A stretch of DNA of 19,232 bases from JBIOJM01 sp044450785 (GTDB taxonomy: Bacteria; Planctomycetota; Planctomycetia; Isosphaerales; Isosphaeraceae): NCBI GenBank assembly GCA_044450785.1, contig JBIOJM010000188.1:1-19232 (forward strand). The letters run 5' to 3'. A program made the position numbers and the translations under genes. This document shows, one piece after another, positions 1 through 6,892 of this stretch (the first letter of the stretch is position 1; every line of letters begins with the position of its first letter). Below the pieces are notes generated by a model, which had not been told where the DNA came from, searched no databases, and saw nothing but the letters and a program-made list of their open reading frames with translations.

Positions 1-1
1 C

Positions 2-1132
2 CTCTGGGTCGGTCGAGCCCCCACCCCCGCGGAGCTCGAACGCCGGATCGCCGGCGACGGCGAGGCGCGGAAACAGCTCTTCGAGTGGTAGATTGTCGAG
101 TATGTCGAGCAGTACCTGCGAGACGAACGCCTCCAATCGGCGTACCTCGGCCAGGGCGTCATCGGCACTTTCGCGAGCCCCCACGACCCGGGAACGGCCT
201 CGATCCACTTCCACCACCAGTCGGGACGGCTGGGTGGAATGCCGGGCATGTGGGGCTACGTGGACGGGGGAATCGGCATGGTGTCGTTCATCCTCTGTGA
301 CATCGCGCGCGACGCCGGCGCGGTCGTCCTGACGGGCGTTCCCGTGGGCCGAATCCTGCCGGGCATCGGCGTCGAGCTCGAGGGGGGAGAACGGATCGAG
401 GCGCCGACCGTCGTCTCGAACGCCGACCCGCGAGTGACGCTGCGTCTCTTGGGTGAAGATGCTGATCCGACCTGGCGCGCCCGGGTTGAAGCCGTCCCCC
501 AGGTCGGCTGCACGGTCAAGCTCAACGTCGTCCTCAACGAGCTGCCCAGCTTCACCGCGCGGCCAGGCACGCGAATGCCTCATCATCTCGGCCAGATCAA
601 CACGCCCCTGACCAAGGAGGAGTGGCGAACCGGTCCTGAATCGGCTCGCGCCGGCGACCTGCCCGGGCGGCTCTGGACCGAGCTTTATTTTCAGACCGCC
701 CACGACCCCAGCGTCGCACCCGAAGGCGTGCACACGATGAGCGTCTTCGCCCAGTACGTGCCTCACACGTTCGCTCGCGGCGATTGGGACAGCCGGCGCG
801 GCGATGTCAAGGACGTCGCCCTGCGCTCGATCGCCCGCTATTGCGAGAACATCCCCGAAGCGGTCCTCGACGTGCAGGTGCTCGGGCCGCCCGACATCGA
901 GCGTGAAGTCGGCCTCACCGGCGGCCATATCTTCCAGGGCGAATGCCTGCCAGCCCACATGTGGGACCGGCGGCTGCCGCCGCGAACACCGATGCCGGGC
1001 GTCTTCCTCTGCGGTGCCGCCACGTACCCCGGCGGCAGCGTGATCGCGATCAATGGCCGCAACGCCGCCATGGAGGTCCTTGGGGAGCAGAAGGTTGAGG
1101 ACAAAGGGGACATTCTTATTGCTCGACGGTGA
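2..1132 (+). pseudogene. FAD-dependent phytoene desaturase-like oxidoreductase, C-terminal part, interrupted by a stop codon
   Basis: The frame is open from the window edge (frame 2), stops at TAG 89-91, and continues in the same frame to TGA 1130-1132. The residues on both sides of the stop (LWVGRAPTPAELERRI before, IVEYVEQYLRDERL after) read as one continuous protein. The first ATG after the stop is at 239. The downstream part has the hallmarks of the C-terminal half of the FAD-binding amine-oxidase/CrtI/PYROXD2-like family: a GMWGYVDGGIGMVSF stretch, VVSNADPRVTLRLLG, GGHIFQGE, and the terminal FAD-contact region PGVFLCGAATYPGGSVIAINGRNAA. Family members oxidise or isomerise polyenes or other hydrophobic substrates; the substrate here cannot be read. 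The last residues (about KGDILIARR) are encoded by the left arm of an inverted-repeat element (1102-1219), so the native C-terminus seems replaced. A truncated protein from ATG 239 would lack the N-terminal FAD-binding fold. TAG is a normal stop here (dapB and 2342-2962 also end in TAG), so recoding is unlikely. A sequencing error remains possible. Confidence 0.75.
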
Positions 1133-1219
1133 ATGGAGAGTTTAGGGCGCGGGGATTCGCCCGAGTTGGTCAACGCTCCGATAACTAATTTGCTTGCAGC
1201 AATAAGAATGTCCCATTTG
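1102..1219. repeat. 118-bp element with 22-bp inverted terminal repeats
   Basis: The arms at 1102-1123 and 1198-1219 are inverted copies matching at 21 of 22 positions (core GGGACATTCTTATTGCT / AGCAATAAGAATGTCCC). They are separated by 74 bp that hold a small inner inverted repeat (GGGCG 1145-1149, CGCCC 1158-1162). The element lies between the convergent ends of the oxidoreductase remnant and the UDP-glucuronate decarboxylase gene. It carries no ORF of its own. The loop is too long and U-poor for a classical terminator, so a MITE- or REP-like non-autonomous element is the better guess. The left arm codes for the last residues of the oxidoreductase frame. Confidence 0.6.
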
Positions 1220-1234
1220 CGGGGCGCATCGCGA

Positions 1235-2167
1235 TCAAACAACCGTGCGAAAGTACTCGAGCGACCGCTTCAGCCCCTCGTGCCGATCGATCATCGGCTG
1301 CCAACCCAGTAGGGTCTGCGCCCGGGTGATGTCGGGCTTGCGACGCTTGGGGTCGTCCTGGGGCAGGTCTTCATAGACGATCTTGCTCTTGGTGTCCCCG
1401 ACCAAGGAAATGATCTCCTCGGCGAGCTGCATCACGGTGATCTCGTTCGGGTTGCCGAGATTCACCGGCTCGGCAAAATCGGTGCCGAGCAGCCGGACGA
1501 TCCCCTCGACCAGGTCGGATACGTAGCAGAAGCTGCGCGTCTGTTCGCCCTTGCCGTAGATGGTCAAGGGCTCGCCCCGCAGGGCCTGTTTCATGAAATT
1601 GGGAAGGACCCGGCCGTCATTGAGCCGCATTCTCGGACCATACGTGTTGAAGATCCGCACGATCCGCGTTTTCACTCCGTGGTAGCGGTGATAAGCCATC
1701 GTGATGGCCTCGGCGAACCGTTTGGCCTCGTCGTAGCAGCCCCGAGGGCCGATCGGGTTGACATTGCCCCAGTAGTCTTCACGCTGGGGGTGCACCAGGG
1801 GATCTCCGTAGACCTCGGACGTGCTGGCCAGCAAGAACCGTGCATCCTTCGCCTTCGCCAGACCCAGGGCATTGTGCGTGCCGAGCGATCCCACCTTCAG
1901 CGTGGGGATGGGATGTGTCAGGTAATCGACGGGACTGGCGGGGCTCGCGAAATGGAGCACGTTGTCCACCGGACCGTCGATCTCGATCGGTTCGGAAACG
2001 TTGTGATCGACGAAATGGAACATCGGATCTTCGGCGAGGTGCGCGACGTTGCGGCGATTGCCGGTCAACAGGTTATCCACACAGACGACTTCGTCGCCAT
2101 CACCGAGAAAACGCTCGCACAGATGCGACCCGATGAATCCCGCGCCTCCCGTTATGACCGTTCTCAA
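1235..2167 (-). CDS. UDP-glucuronate decarboxylase (UDP-xylose synthase), extended SDR family
   Basis: Converts UDP-glucuronate to UDP-xylose with tightly bound NAD+, supplying pentose for cell-surface polysaccharide; cytoplasmic. The product begins with the Rossmann motif TGGAGFIGSH, followed by VDNLLTGN, HFASPASPVDY, the catalytic STSEVYGDP stretch, the YxxxK dyad in CYDEAKR, and RIFNTYGPRM. The YWGNVNPIGPRGCYDEAKR stretch is typical of UDP-glucuronate decarboxylases rather than UDP-glucose 4-epimerases. At 310 residues the length fits the soluble bacterial enzyme. I chose the TTG at 2167 because GGAGG lies 7 nt upstream and the fold begins at residue 2. An ATG at 2197 and a TTG at 2200 are in frame but have no clear ribosome-binding site and would add 10-11 non-conserved residues. 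It is monocistronic as far as visible, with the 3' end 15 bp from the inverted-repeat element. A dTDP-glucose dehydratase-like function is less likely. Confidence 0.9.
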   Translation of the reverse strand: MRTVITGGAGFIGSHLCERFLGDGDEVVCVDNLLTGNRRNVAHLAEDPMFHFVDHNVSEPIEIDGPVDNVLHFASPASPVDYLTHPIPTLKVGSLGTHNALGLAKAKDARFLLASTSEVYGDPLVHPQREDYWGNVNPIGPRGCYDEAKRFAEAITMAYHRYHGVKTRIVRIFNTYGPRMRLNDGRVLPNFMKQALRGEPLTIYGKGEQTRSFCYVSDLVEGIVRLLGTDFAEPVNLGNPNEITVMQLAEEIISLVGDTKSKIVYEDLPQDDPKRRKPDITRAQTLLGWQPMIDRHEGLKRSLEYFRTVV

Positions 2168-2301
2168 GGCGAGCCCTCCTGACGTTGACCTCGACATCAA
2201 AGGTCAGTCTGATCGACGAGATTTCCCACCCACCGCACAGGATACAGTTGCACCGGGGCCATTGACAATCTCGACGTTCATCCGCCGATCTTCTGGAGCG
2301 A

Positions 2302-2337
2302 TCCGCATTCCGGTGCGGCCGGCCGAGTGAATGCGGA
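2302..2337 (-). terminator. Hairpin just downstream of the 2342-2962 gene
   Basis: A perfect 9-bp inverted repeat (TCCGCATTC 2302-2310 / GAATGCGGA 2329-2337) encloses an 18-nt GC-rich loop that itself holds a CGGCCGGCCG palindrome. It starts 4 bp after the stop codon of the upstream minus-strand gene, the expected place for a terminator. No U-tract follows, so intrinsic termination is unproven. It also sits in the leader of the UDP-glucuronate decarboxylase gene, where no clear promoter was seen. Confidence 0.35.
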
Positions 2338-2341
2338 GTCT

Positions 2342-2962
2342 CTACTTCGGGTCATGACGCGGTCCCGGTGCGGCTTTTCTCTCCCCGCGCCACGAGCGCA
2401 GCCACAGGAGCCAGCGTCGCAATGGTGCGGCCGGCGCGGCACTCGTTTCCGCGTCCTCCTTCAGATCCGCCTCGTCGTGGGCGAGCAAGCGGGCCAGGTC
2501 GAGACCGAATGGGCGGAACTCGGCCTTGTAACCGCTCGCGCGCATCTGTAACACCATCAACAAGCCCGCGACCGAGTTATGCGTGTGGACGAAGAAGAGG
2601 GTCTGCCGCAGATGAGCGCGGGGCTCCTTGCACAACCAGCGGATCACCTCCATGCCACAATCGTTTTCATTCGTGTCGACGTACGTGCGACCACCCAGGT
2701 CGTGATCGAGATGAATCTCGTCCCAGTTCTCGACAAGACGAACAATGCATTCCGCGACGGTTTCGACCCAGACGGCTTCCGGATTCTCGCTCAGAAATGC
2801 CTCGGCTCGCGCGGGGTCGTCATCCAGGAACAAGAGGCGTCGCGGCCGCGGGCGATTCTTGATCCACGAAAACCTCGGCTTCCAAATGCCGGCAAACCAA
2901 GGGGCGCGGATCCCGCCCCGTTTTCCGTTCTCGCCATCTTTTCTCGACGCTCTAGAATTCAT
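2342..2962 (-). CDS. Receiver-like protein, probable cyclic-phosphate processing receiver (cREC) family
   Basis: The core runs from about residue 42 to 153 (numbering from the ATG at 2962): RRLLFLDDDPARAEAF, then WDEIHLDHDLGG, then TLFFVHTHNSVAGLLM and a final beta strand near KAEFRPFG. The acidic DDD triad, the DHDLGG motif and the HTHN motif match, from memory, the receiver-derived family annotated as cyclic-phosphate processing receiver domain, whose biochemical role is only predicted. The N-terminal 40 residues are basic and the C-terminal 50 are Ala/Arg-rich, with no recognised domain. Start is uncertain. A TTG at 3025 overlaps the TGA of the upstream gene (TTGA, possible translational coupling) and would give 227 residues; the ATG at 2962 gives 206. 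Neither has a strong ribosome-binding site. It is the last gene of the thrC-dapB cluster. Stop is TAG. Function in this context is unknown. Confidence 0.7.
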   Translation of the reverse strand: MNSRASRKDGENGKRGGIRAPWFAGIWKPRFSWIKNRPRPRRLLFLDDDPARAEAFLSENPEAVWVETVAECIVRLVENWDEIHLDHDLGGRTYVDTNENDCGMEVIRWLCKEPRAHLRQTLFFVHTHNSVAGLLMVLQMRASGYKAEFRPFGLDLARLLAHDEADLKEDAETSAAPAAPLRRWLLWLRSWRGERKAAPGPRHDPK

Positions 2963-3021
2963 GAGGACCGTCGATGCCACCGGGCAGAGGCCGTCGGCTC
3001 GCCCGCGGGTGCCGGTGAAAA

Positions 3022-3402
3022 TCAAGCTTCGGTTTCGGGGGGTTCGTCGCGTCGCCGGGCAAGTACTTGAGGGAACGGATACTCCGAGATCGGTAGGTTA
3101 GCCGCCTTCAATTCATGCAGCCTCAGATAGCCGGACGTGACCCGGGCCTCTTCGGTACGGACGAACTCCGGGTCGAGCTGGGCCTTCGAGAAGGCACCGT
3201 CAACCTCCACGGCCGCGAACGACTCGTCCAAGATGAATTGGGCCAGGATGGGATTACAGCGGATGTGCCGCTCGGGCGAGCGGTTCAGCACTTCCCACTC
3301 CACATCACCCAGCACGTAACGGAGATAGAGTTCGGAATCGGTGATCTCCTCGACGTCCTGGCCGCACACCGTGCAGAGATAGCCCCGTTCGCAGCCGGCC
3401 AT
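3022..3402 (-). CDS. Conserved hypothetical protein with possible zinc-binding cysteines
   Basis: Product of 126 residues. The N-terminus has three cysteines in CERGYLCTVCG (positions 4, 10, 13) and a fourth at position 49 in RHIRCNPILAQF, enough for one zinc site, although the spacing matches no family I can name. The rest is acidic and without membrane segments or a signal peptide (SELYLRYVLGDVEWEVLNRS). I recall similar short proteins in other planctomycetes with no assigned function. The ATG at 3402 is well supported by GAGG 7 nt upstream. The gene follows dapB on the same strand after a 263-bp gap filled by a nested palindrome, and its stop overlaps a possible TTG start of the next gene, so it may be co-transcribed with either neighbour. 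Confidence 0.75.
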   Translation of the reverse strand: MAGCERGYLCTVCGQDVEEITDSELYLRYVLGDVEWEVLNRSPERHIRCNPILAQFILDESFAAVEVDGAFSKAQLDPEFVRTEEARVTSGYLRLHELKAANLPISEYPFPQVLARRRDEPPETEA

Positions 3403-3420
3403 GCTTCATCCTCATTTAGT

Positions 3421-3462
3421 CCTTGGTCCTTGGTCCTTGGTCCTTGGTCCTTGGTCCTTGGT
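3421..3462. repeat. Tandem heptamer repeat, six CCTTGGT units
   Basis: Six perfect contiguous copies of CCTTGGT occupy 3421-3462. Four inverted and partly degenerate copies (ACCAAGG 3644-3650, ACCAAGG 3651-3657, ACAAGGG 3658-3664, ACTAAGG 3665-3671) lie on the other side of the palindrome. The array begins about 8 bp upstream of the GAGG ribosome-binding site of the 3022-3402 gene, so copy-number change could alter its leader. Confidence 0.95.
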
Positions 3463-3516
3463 CCAATGCCGGCCTTGGCGCGGTTTACGCTCGGATTGCG
3501 CACGCGAGTGCGTACC

Positions 3517-3588
3517 GTCATACTAACCCGACGCGCAAGCCAGGGCGCAGGCTGGGGATCCCTCGCTTGCGCGTCGGGTTAGTGTGAC
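3517..3588. repeat. REP-like palindrome with 24-bp arms
   Basis: Arms at 3517-3540 and 3565-3588 match at 23 of 24 positions; the core ACTAACCCGACGCGCAAGC pairs perfectly with 3565-3583. The 24-bp loop is GC-rich and contains GGGGATCCC. It forms the centre of the larger nested palindrome. Its length and perfection suggest a dispersed genomic repeat, which this window alone cannot prove. Confidence 0.85.
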
Positions 3589-3665
3589 CTGCCATCGGGT
3601 TGCCAAGTGCGCAATTTATGAGTGAACCGCTCTGATGTCAGAGACCAAGGACCAAGGACAAGGGA

Positions 3666-4490
3666 CTAAGGACATATTAGTACATCCTCCATCGAGTACA
3701 AACCTGGGGGCTTTCCCGCCAGAAACTTGGCCGCCTCCAGGGCCCCACGGGCGAAGCCGTCGCGATTGAGCGCCCGGTGGCTCAGCTCGAGAGTCTCGCC
3801 CAGCATGGCGAAGATGACTGTGTGTTCACCAGGCGAGTCAGCGATTCGAAGCGCATGCATGCTGATCTCACTCTCGGAGCCATCGGCCGGCTGACCCCGC
3901 TGGCTCGACGAGACCGACCCATGACGCGCGCACTCAGCCAGACGGAGGGCCGTCCCACTCGGGGCGTCTTTCTTCGTGCGGTGATGCCGCTCCACGATCG
4001 CGACGTCGGCCGTCTTGCCCAGCGAGCGAGCGGCCTCCGCGACCAGCCTCATCAAGAGATTCACTGCCCGGCTCATGTTCGGCGCGATCAGCATCGGGAT
4101 CCGCGTGGACGAAGATTCCAAGAGCTTGCGCTCACCGGCGTCGAAGCCCGTCGTGCCGACGACGAGCGGGATGCCGCGCTCCCTGCAACTCTCGGCGACT
4201 CCGAGCGTCGCATGCGGGAGCGAGAAGTCGATCATGACGTCGATGAGACGATCGGCGGGCAAAGACGAGTGGAGTGCGATACCCAGCGGAGCGACGGCCG
4301 CAAGTGCGCCGGCGTCAGCCCCGAGGTGGGGATGACCGGCCCGTTCCAGCGCCGCGGCGAGCTTGAGGGTGGGATCCAGCGCGATGAGCTGGATCAATCG
4401 TGTTCCCATCCGACCCGAGGCACCGTGGATGCCGACGGACAGTATCGCGTGCGACACGCTTTCATTTTCCTTTGAAGGTAAAACCGTCAC
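3666..4490 (-). CDS. dapB: 4-hydroxy-tetrahydrodipicolinate reductase
   Basis: Reduces hydroxytetrahydrodipicolinate with NAD(P)H in the diaminopimelate/lysine pathway; cytoplasmic tetramer in characterised species. The N-terminal nucleotide-binding motif is GIHGASGRMG (residues 20-29). VVGTTGF and IAPNMSRAVN precede the catalytic signature VERHHRTKKDAPSGTA, with the conserved histidines at 169-170, lysines at 173-174 and SGT at 178-180 that bind the substrate carboxylates. The C-terminus GLYSMEDVL is typical, but the last three residues and the TAG stop are read from the adjoining heptamer repeat. Length is 274 residues, normal for the family. The GTG start at 4490 overlaps the thrC TGA (GTGA) and has GGGAGG just upstream, which suggests translational coupling. 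An internal GTG at 4457 (VSHAILSVGIHG) is a possible alternative start, closer to the fold. Confidence 0.95.
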   Translation of the reverse strand: MTVLPSKENESVSHAILSVGIHGASGRMGTRLIQLIALDPTLKLAAALERAGHPHLGADAGALAAVAPLGIALHSSLPADRLIDVMIDFSLPHATLGVAESCRERGIPLVVGTTGFDAGERKLLESSSTRIPMLIAPNMSRAVNLLMRLVAEAARSLGKTADVAIVERHHRTKKDAPSGTALRLAECARHGSVSSSQRGQPADGSESEISMHALRIADSPGEHTVIFAMLGETLELSHRALNRDGFARGALEAAKFLAGKPPGLYSMEDVLICP

Positions 4491-5959
4491 GGGGCCTCCC
4501 CGGGCCCGGGGGCTCGATCGGCTTCGGAGTAGAGGGCGATGGTCCGGATGATGTCATCGAGATCGTTCGCGACGACGACCGGACGATTGGCGAAACCAGC
4601 GCGCCGAACTCCCCGGCTGCCGAGCACCTGGTCGAATTGGGCCTGATCGGCACTGTGGTAAGCGACCGTGGCCGTCGGATCCTTGAGCTGATGGCCGGTC
4701 AAAATGCACACGACGCGGTCCGAGGGGGCGATCACGCCTTCTTCGCGCAGCCGCTTGGCCCCGGCGACGCTGGCCGCACTGGCCGGTTCACACCCCAGGC
4801 CTCCGGCTCCGACTCGCGCTTTCGCATCCATGATCTCCTGGTCGGAGACCATGCTCACAACCCCGTTGCAGAACTCGAGGGCACGCAGGCACTTTTTCAA
4901 ATTGACCGGTCGGTTGATCTCGATCGCGGATGCGACGGTGGAGGCCTTGATCCGCCCCGCGTCGAGCTGGCTGTAATAGGCGTCGATCTTGTCCGTCTCC
5001 GGTCGTCCATTCCGCCACCGCAAGTCACGAGAAACCACCAGCTCCTGAAGCGTCCGAGCACCGGCCGCGTTGATGACGGCCAATCGCGGGACGCGCGGGA
5101 TCAGCCCGAGATAGTCCAGCTCGGCCAGTGCCTTGCCAAACGCGCTCGAATTTCCAAGATTTCCACCCGGTACGACGATCCAGTCGGGAACCTCCCAGCG
5201 CAGACCCTCCAGGACCCGATAAATGATCGCCTTCTGACCTTCCAAGCGAAACGGATTGATCGAATTCATCAGGTAGATGCCGAGACGTTCAGCAACCTGC
5301 CGGACGCGCTGCATCGCGTCGTCGAAGTCGCCAACGAGCTGGATCGTCAGCGCGCCGTGATCGAGGGCTTGTGCCAGCTTGCCGTAAGCGATTTTGCCCG
5401 AACCGATGAAGATGATCGCGCGGAAGCCCAGGTCGGTCGCCGAACAATAAAGTGCCAGGGCCGCCGACGTGTTGCCCGTGCTCGCGCAGGCGACCCGTCG
5501 AGCCGAAGCCATGCGAGCATGTGTGAACGCTGCGGTCATGCCGTTATCCTTGAAGCTGCCGGAGGGATTCATTCCTTCGTACTGCAGCCACAAGCAACGG
5601 GGATCGAGCCCGACGTATCGGCCCACCTTGTCCGCGCGCTGGAGGATGGTCTGTCCTTCTCCGATGGTGACGATCTGCTCGGGGGGCGCGAACGGAAGCA
5701 ATTCACGGAATCGCCAGACGCCGGAGAAGTTCAGTGGATCGAGCCGATCCACCCACTTGGATTCGAATTCATTGAGGCGGCGGGGAACCGGCAGCAGGTC
5801 CCACTCGTAGGCGACGTCGACCAGATCACCGCACGAGGGGCAGGCGAAAAGCGACTCATCGACTGCGAACGTGGCCGCGCAGGCCGGATTGATGCATTGC
5901 TGGAATGCTCGGGCCGCTTTGGGGGCCGTTTTCGCGGGTGACGCGCTCTGTTGCGGCAT
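4487..5959 (-). CDS. thrC: Threonine synthase
   Basis: PLP-dependent conversion of O-phosphohomoserine to threonine; cytoplasmic. The 490-residue product starts with a small Cys4 zinc-ribbon-like segment (CINPAC at 22-27, CPSC at 40-43). The fold-type II PLP core follows, with the Schiff-base lysine K137 in NPSGSFKDNG, the ASTGNTSAALA motif, and the phosphate-binding loop PGGNLGNSSAFGKA. GEGQT near residue 100 is typical of threonine synthase, and NSINPFRLEGQK matches the class. Threonine dehydratase and cysteine synthase lack this N-terminal segment, so threonine synthase is the firm choice. The ATG at 5959 is preceded by AAAGGA about 12 nt upstream. It is the first gene of the cluster with dapB, which overlaps it by 4 bp; both enzymes belong to the aspartate-derived amino-acid family. 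A weak promoter lies at 6056-6083. No leader peptide, T-box or riboswitch was recognised upstream. Confidence 0.95.
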   Translation of the reverse strand: MPQQSASPAKTAPKAARAFQQCINPACAATFAVDESLFACPSCGDLVDVAYEWDLLPVPRRLNEFESKWVDRLDPLNFSGVWRFRELLPFAPPEQIVTIGEGQTILQRADKVGRYVGLDPRCLWLQYEGMNPSGSFKDNGMTAAFTHARMASARRVACASTGNTSAALALYCSATDLGFRAIIFIGSGKIAYGKLAQALDHGALTIQLVGDFDDAMQRVRQVAERLGIYLMNSINPFRLEGQKAIIYRVLEGLRWEVPDWIVVPGGNLGNSSAFGKALAELDYLGLIPRVPRLAVINAAGARTLQELVVSRDLRWRNGRPETDKIDAYYSQLDAGRIKASTVASAIEINRPVNLKKCLRALEFCNGVVSMVSDQEIMDAKARVGAGGLGCEPASAASVAGAKRLREEGVIAPSDRVVCILTGHQLKDPTATVAYHSADQAQFDQVLGSRGVRRAGFANRPVVVANDLDDIIRTIALYSEADRAPGPGEAP

Positions 5960-6055
5960 CTGTCAGCGTGTATCCTTTCGCGGTTCCGATGCGATCGCCC
6001 GACCGGCAACCTCGGTCAAGAACACGAGACGACCGGTCCGCGTGGTGGAGTGGTT

Positions 6056-6083
6056 TCTATACCAACGGCGCCCGCTCCGGCAA
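6056..6083 (-). promoter_or_regulatory. Possible sigma-70-type promoter for thrC
   Basis: On the minus strand TTGCCG (6078-6083) and TATAGA (6056-6061) are separated by 16 bp, each matching consensus at four of six positions. Transcription would begin about 90 bp upstream of the thrC ATG. It is the best candidate I found but not strong. Confidence 0.3.
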
Positions 6084-6254
6084 CACCTCACTCTACCCGC
6101 GATGTGGAACGCAGGACAAGCGACAACGTCGATCTTCCCCTCACCAGGTCGATGCGCGGCCCGGACGGACGAGTCGCGTTGACTTAGAAAGTGATCTCAC
6201 GCCAAGAATCTTCACTAATCTCAGAATTCAATTGAATGAACGCACCAAGCGGGG

Positions 6255-6283
6255 TTGACGCGATGTAGGGATAAATCTATTAT
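6255..6283 (+). promoter_or_regulatory. Strong sigma-70-type promoter for the ArsR-family gene
   Basis: TTGACG (6255-6260, five of six consensus) and TATTAT (6278-6283, five of six) are separated by exactly 17 bp in an AT-rich pocket of an otherwise GC-rich region. Initiation near 6290 would give a leader of about 130 nt before the ATG at 6423. This is the best promoter match in the window. Confidence 0.65.
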
Positions 6284-6322
6284 AAGCTGTTGCGATCCTC
6301 AACGAGGACTACCCCCCTCTTA

Positions 6323-6343
6323 TCCCCCCTCCGAAAGGGGGGA
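6323..6343 (+). promoter_or_regulatory. Hairpin in the leader of the ArsR-family gene
   Basis: CCCCCCT (6324-6330) pairs with AGGGGGG (6336-6342) across a five-base loop, with one more T-A pair outside. It lies about 35 nt after the predicted start of transcription and 80 nt before the start codon. It could be a leader stem or the edge of a dispersed repeat; no U-run follows, so it is not a clear terminator. Confidence 0.5.
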
Positions 6344-6422
6344 ATCGTCTGCCGAGTTGAGGTTGGCAGCGGGAAGCCGGATTGACCGAAACCCAAACAG
6401 GATTATCGCTTAGAGGAACCAG

Positions 6423-6770
6423 ATGCCTCCCTCCTCGACCAAATCTTACGGTGCGGCCAAGGCCGCAAAATCCGCCACCACGGCGTCGCCCAGACCGGCG
6501 GCCGAGATCCGTCGCGTCGCCGAATTATTGAAGCAGGTCTCCGATCCGACTCGTTTGCAGGTGCTCATGCTTCTCAGCGAGCGAGAGCGAAACGTCACCG
6601 AGCTCTGCTCGGATCTCGGGTCTCAGAGCCAGCCCGCCGTCAGCCACCACCTTGCCCTGTTGCGGCACGGCCGCTTGATCGAGCCCAGGCGCGCGGGCAA
6701 GCACAATTTCTACGCGCTGACCGAGGCAGGACGGCAGCTTGCCCAGGTTGTGAATTCCGTCGTGGGCTGA
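6423..6770 (+). CDS. ArsR/SmtB-family winged-helix transcriptional regulator
   Basis: A 115-residue DNA-binding regulator. After a 25-residue Ser/Ala/Lys-rich lead comes the typical core: IRRVAELLKQVSDPTRLQVLMLLSE, the helix-turn-helix VTELCSDLGSQSQPAVSHHLALLRHGRLIE, and the wing RRAGKHNFYALTEAGRQL. The classical alpha-3 metal site ELCVCDL is degraded to ELCSDL with a single cysteine, and the C-terminal helix lacks the His/Asp/Glu set of the alpha-5 site. A metal-sensing role is therefore not supported; another ligand, redox sensing or constitutive binding is possible. The ATG at 6423 has AGAGGA 5 nt upstream. It has its own strong promoter and no adjacent target gene such as an arsenic or metal pump. 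Divergent thrC is the nearest possible target, though autoregulation is equally plausible. Confidence 0.88.
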   Translation: MPPSSTKSYGAAKAAKSATTASPRPAAEIRRVAELLKQVSDPTRLQVLMLLSERERNVTELCSDLGSQSQPAVSHHLALLRHGRLIEPRRAGKHNFYALTEAGRQLAQVVNSVVG

Positions 6771-6834
6771 GGCGCGGACTGGTCGTGCCCCCTCCAGCCC
6801 ATGCCCCGGGGGCGCGGCCCTGATCGCTTCCTAG

Positions 6835-6885
6835 TCGGGTCGACCGGCGAGACGGATCCTCGATTCTTCCAACCGATCGACCCGA
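6835..6885. terminator. Inverted repeat between convergent genes
   Basis: TCGGGTCGA (6835-6843) and TCGACCCGA (6877-6885) form a perfect 9-bp inverted repeat with a 33-bp loop, in the 122-bp gap between the convergent ends of the ArsR-family gene and the TIM-barrel gene. The position suits a bidirectional terminator, but no U-run is present. Confidence 0.25.
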
Positions 6886-6892
6886 TCCAGGC

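Larger units (their letters stand above)
3421..3673. repeat. 253-bp nested palindrome between dapB and the 3022-3402 gene
   Basis: Four pairs of inverted segments are nested around one centre. Outermost: CCTTGGT units at 3421-3462 against ACCAAGG-type units at 3644-3673. Next: GCGGTTTAC 3480-3488 against GTGAACCGC 3622-3630 (8/9). Next: ATTGCGCAC 3495-3503 against GTGCGCAAT 3607-3615 (perfect). Innermost: 3517-3540 against 3565-3588 (23/24). No ORF is inside. The right edge includes the dapB stop codon. The whole could fold into one long interrupted hairpin in DNA or RNA. It is best described as a MITE/REP-like element; function unknown. Confidence 0.7.
5960..6422. other. Divergent intergenic region between thrC and the ArsR-type gene
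   Basis: This 463-bp stretch has no convincing gene; short ORFs in it lack ribosome-binding sites and any recognisable motif. It is divided into a GC-rich thrC-proximal half with a weak minus-strand promoter and an AT-richer half around 6180-6290 that holds a strong plus-strand promoter. A C-rich hairpin lies in the resulting 5' leader at 6323-6343. Confidence 0.7.

Noticed and set aside
239..1132. Intact 297-residue oxidoreductase starting at ATG 239
   Set aside because: This would lack the N-terminal FAD-binding fold, and homologous sequence continues upstream through the TAG; it is better seen as the remnant of a longer gene.
1679..2182. Plus-strand ORF opposite the UDP-glucuronate decarboxylase gene
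   Set aside because: Antisense to a gene with all catalytic motifs; no ribosome-binding site or recognisable domain.
3421..3462. CRISPR array or leader
   Set aside because: Units are 7 bp and contiguous with no spacers, and there are no cas genes.
4400..5941. 513-residue plus-strand open frame opposite thrC and dapB
   Set aside because: It is antisense to two well-identified genes, has an Arg/Asp/Gly-biased composition with no domain, and arises from high-GC codon bias.
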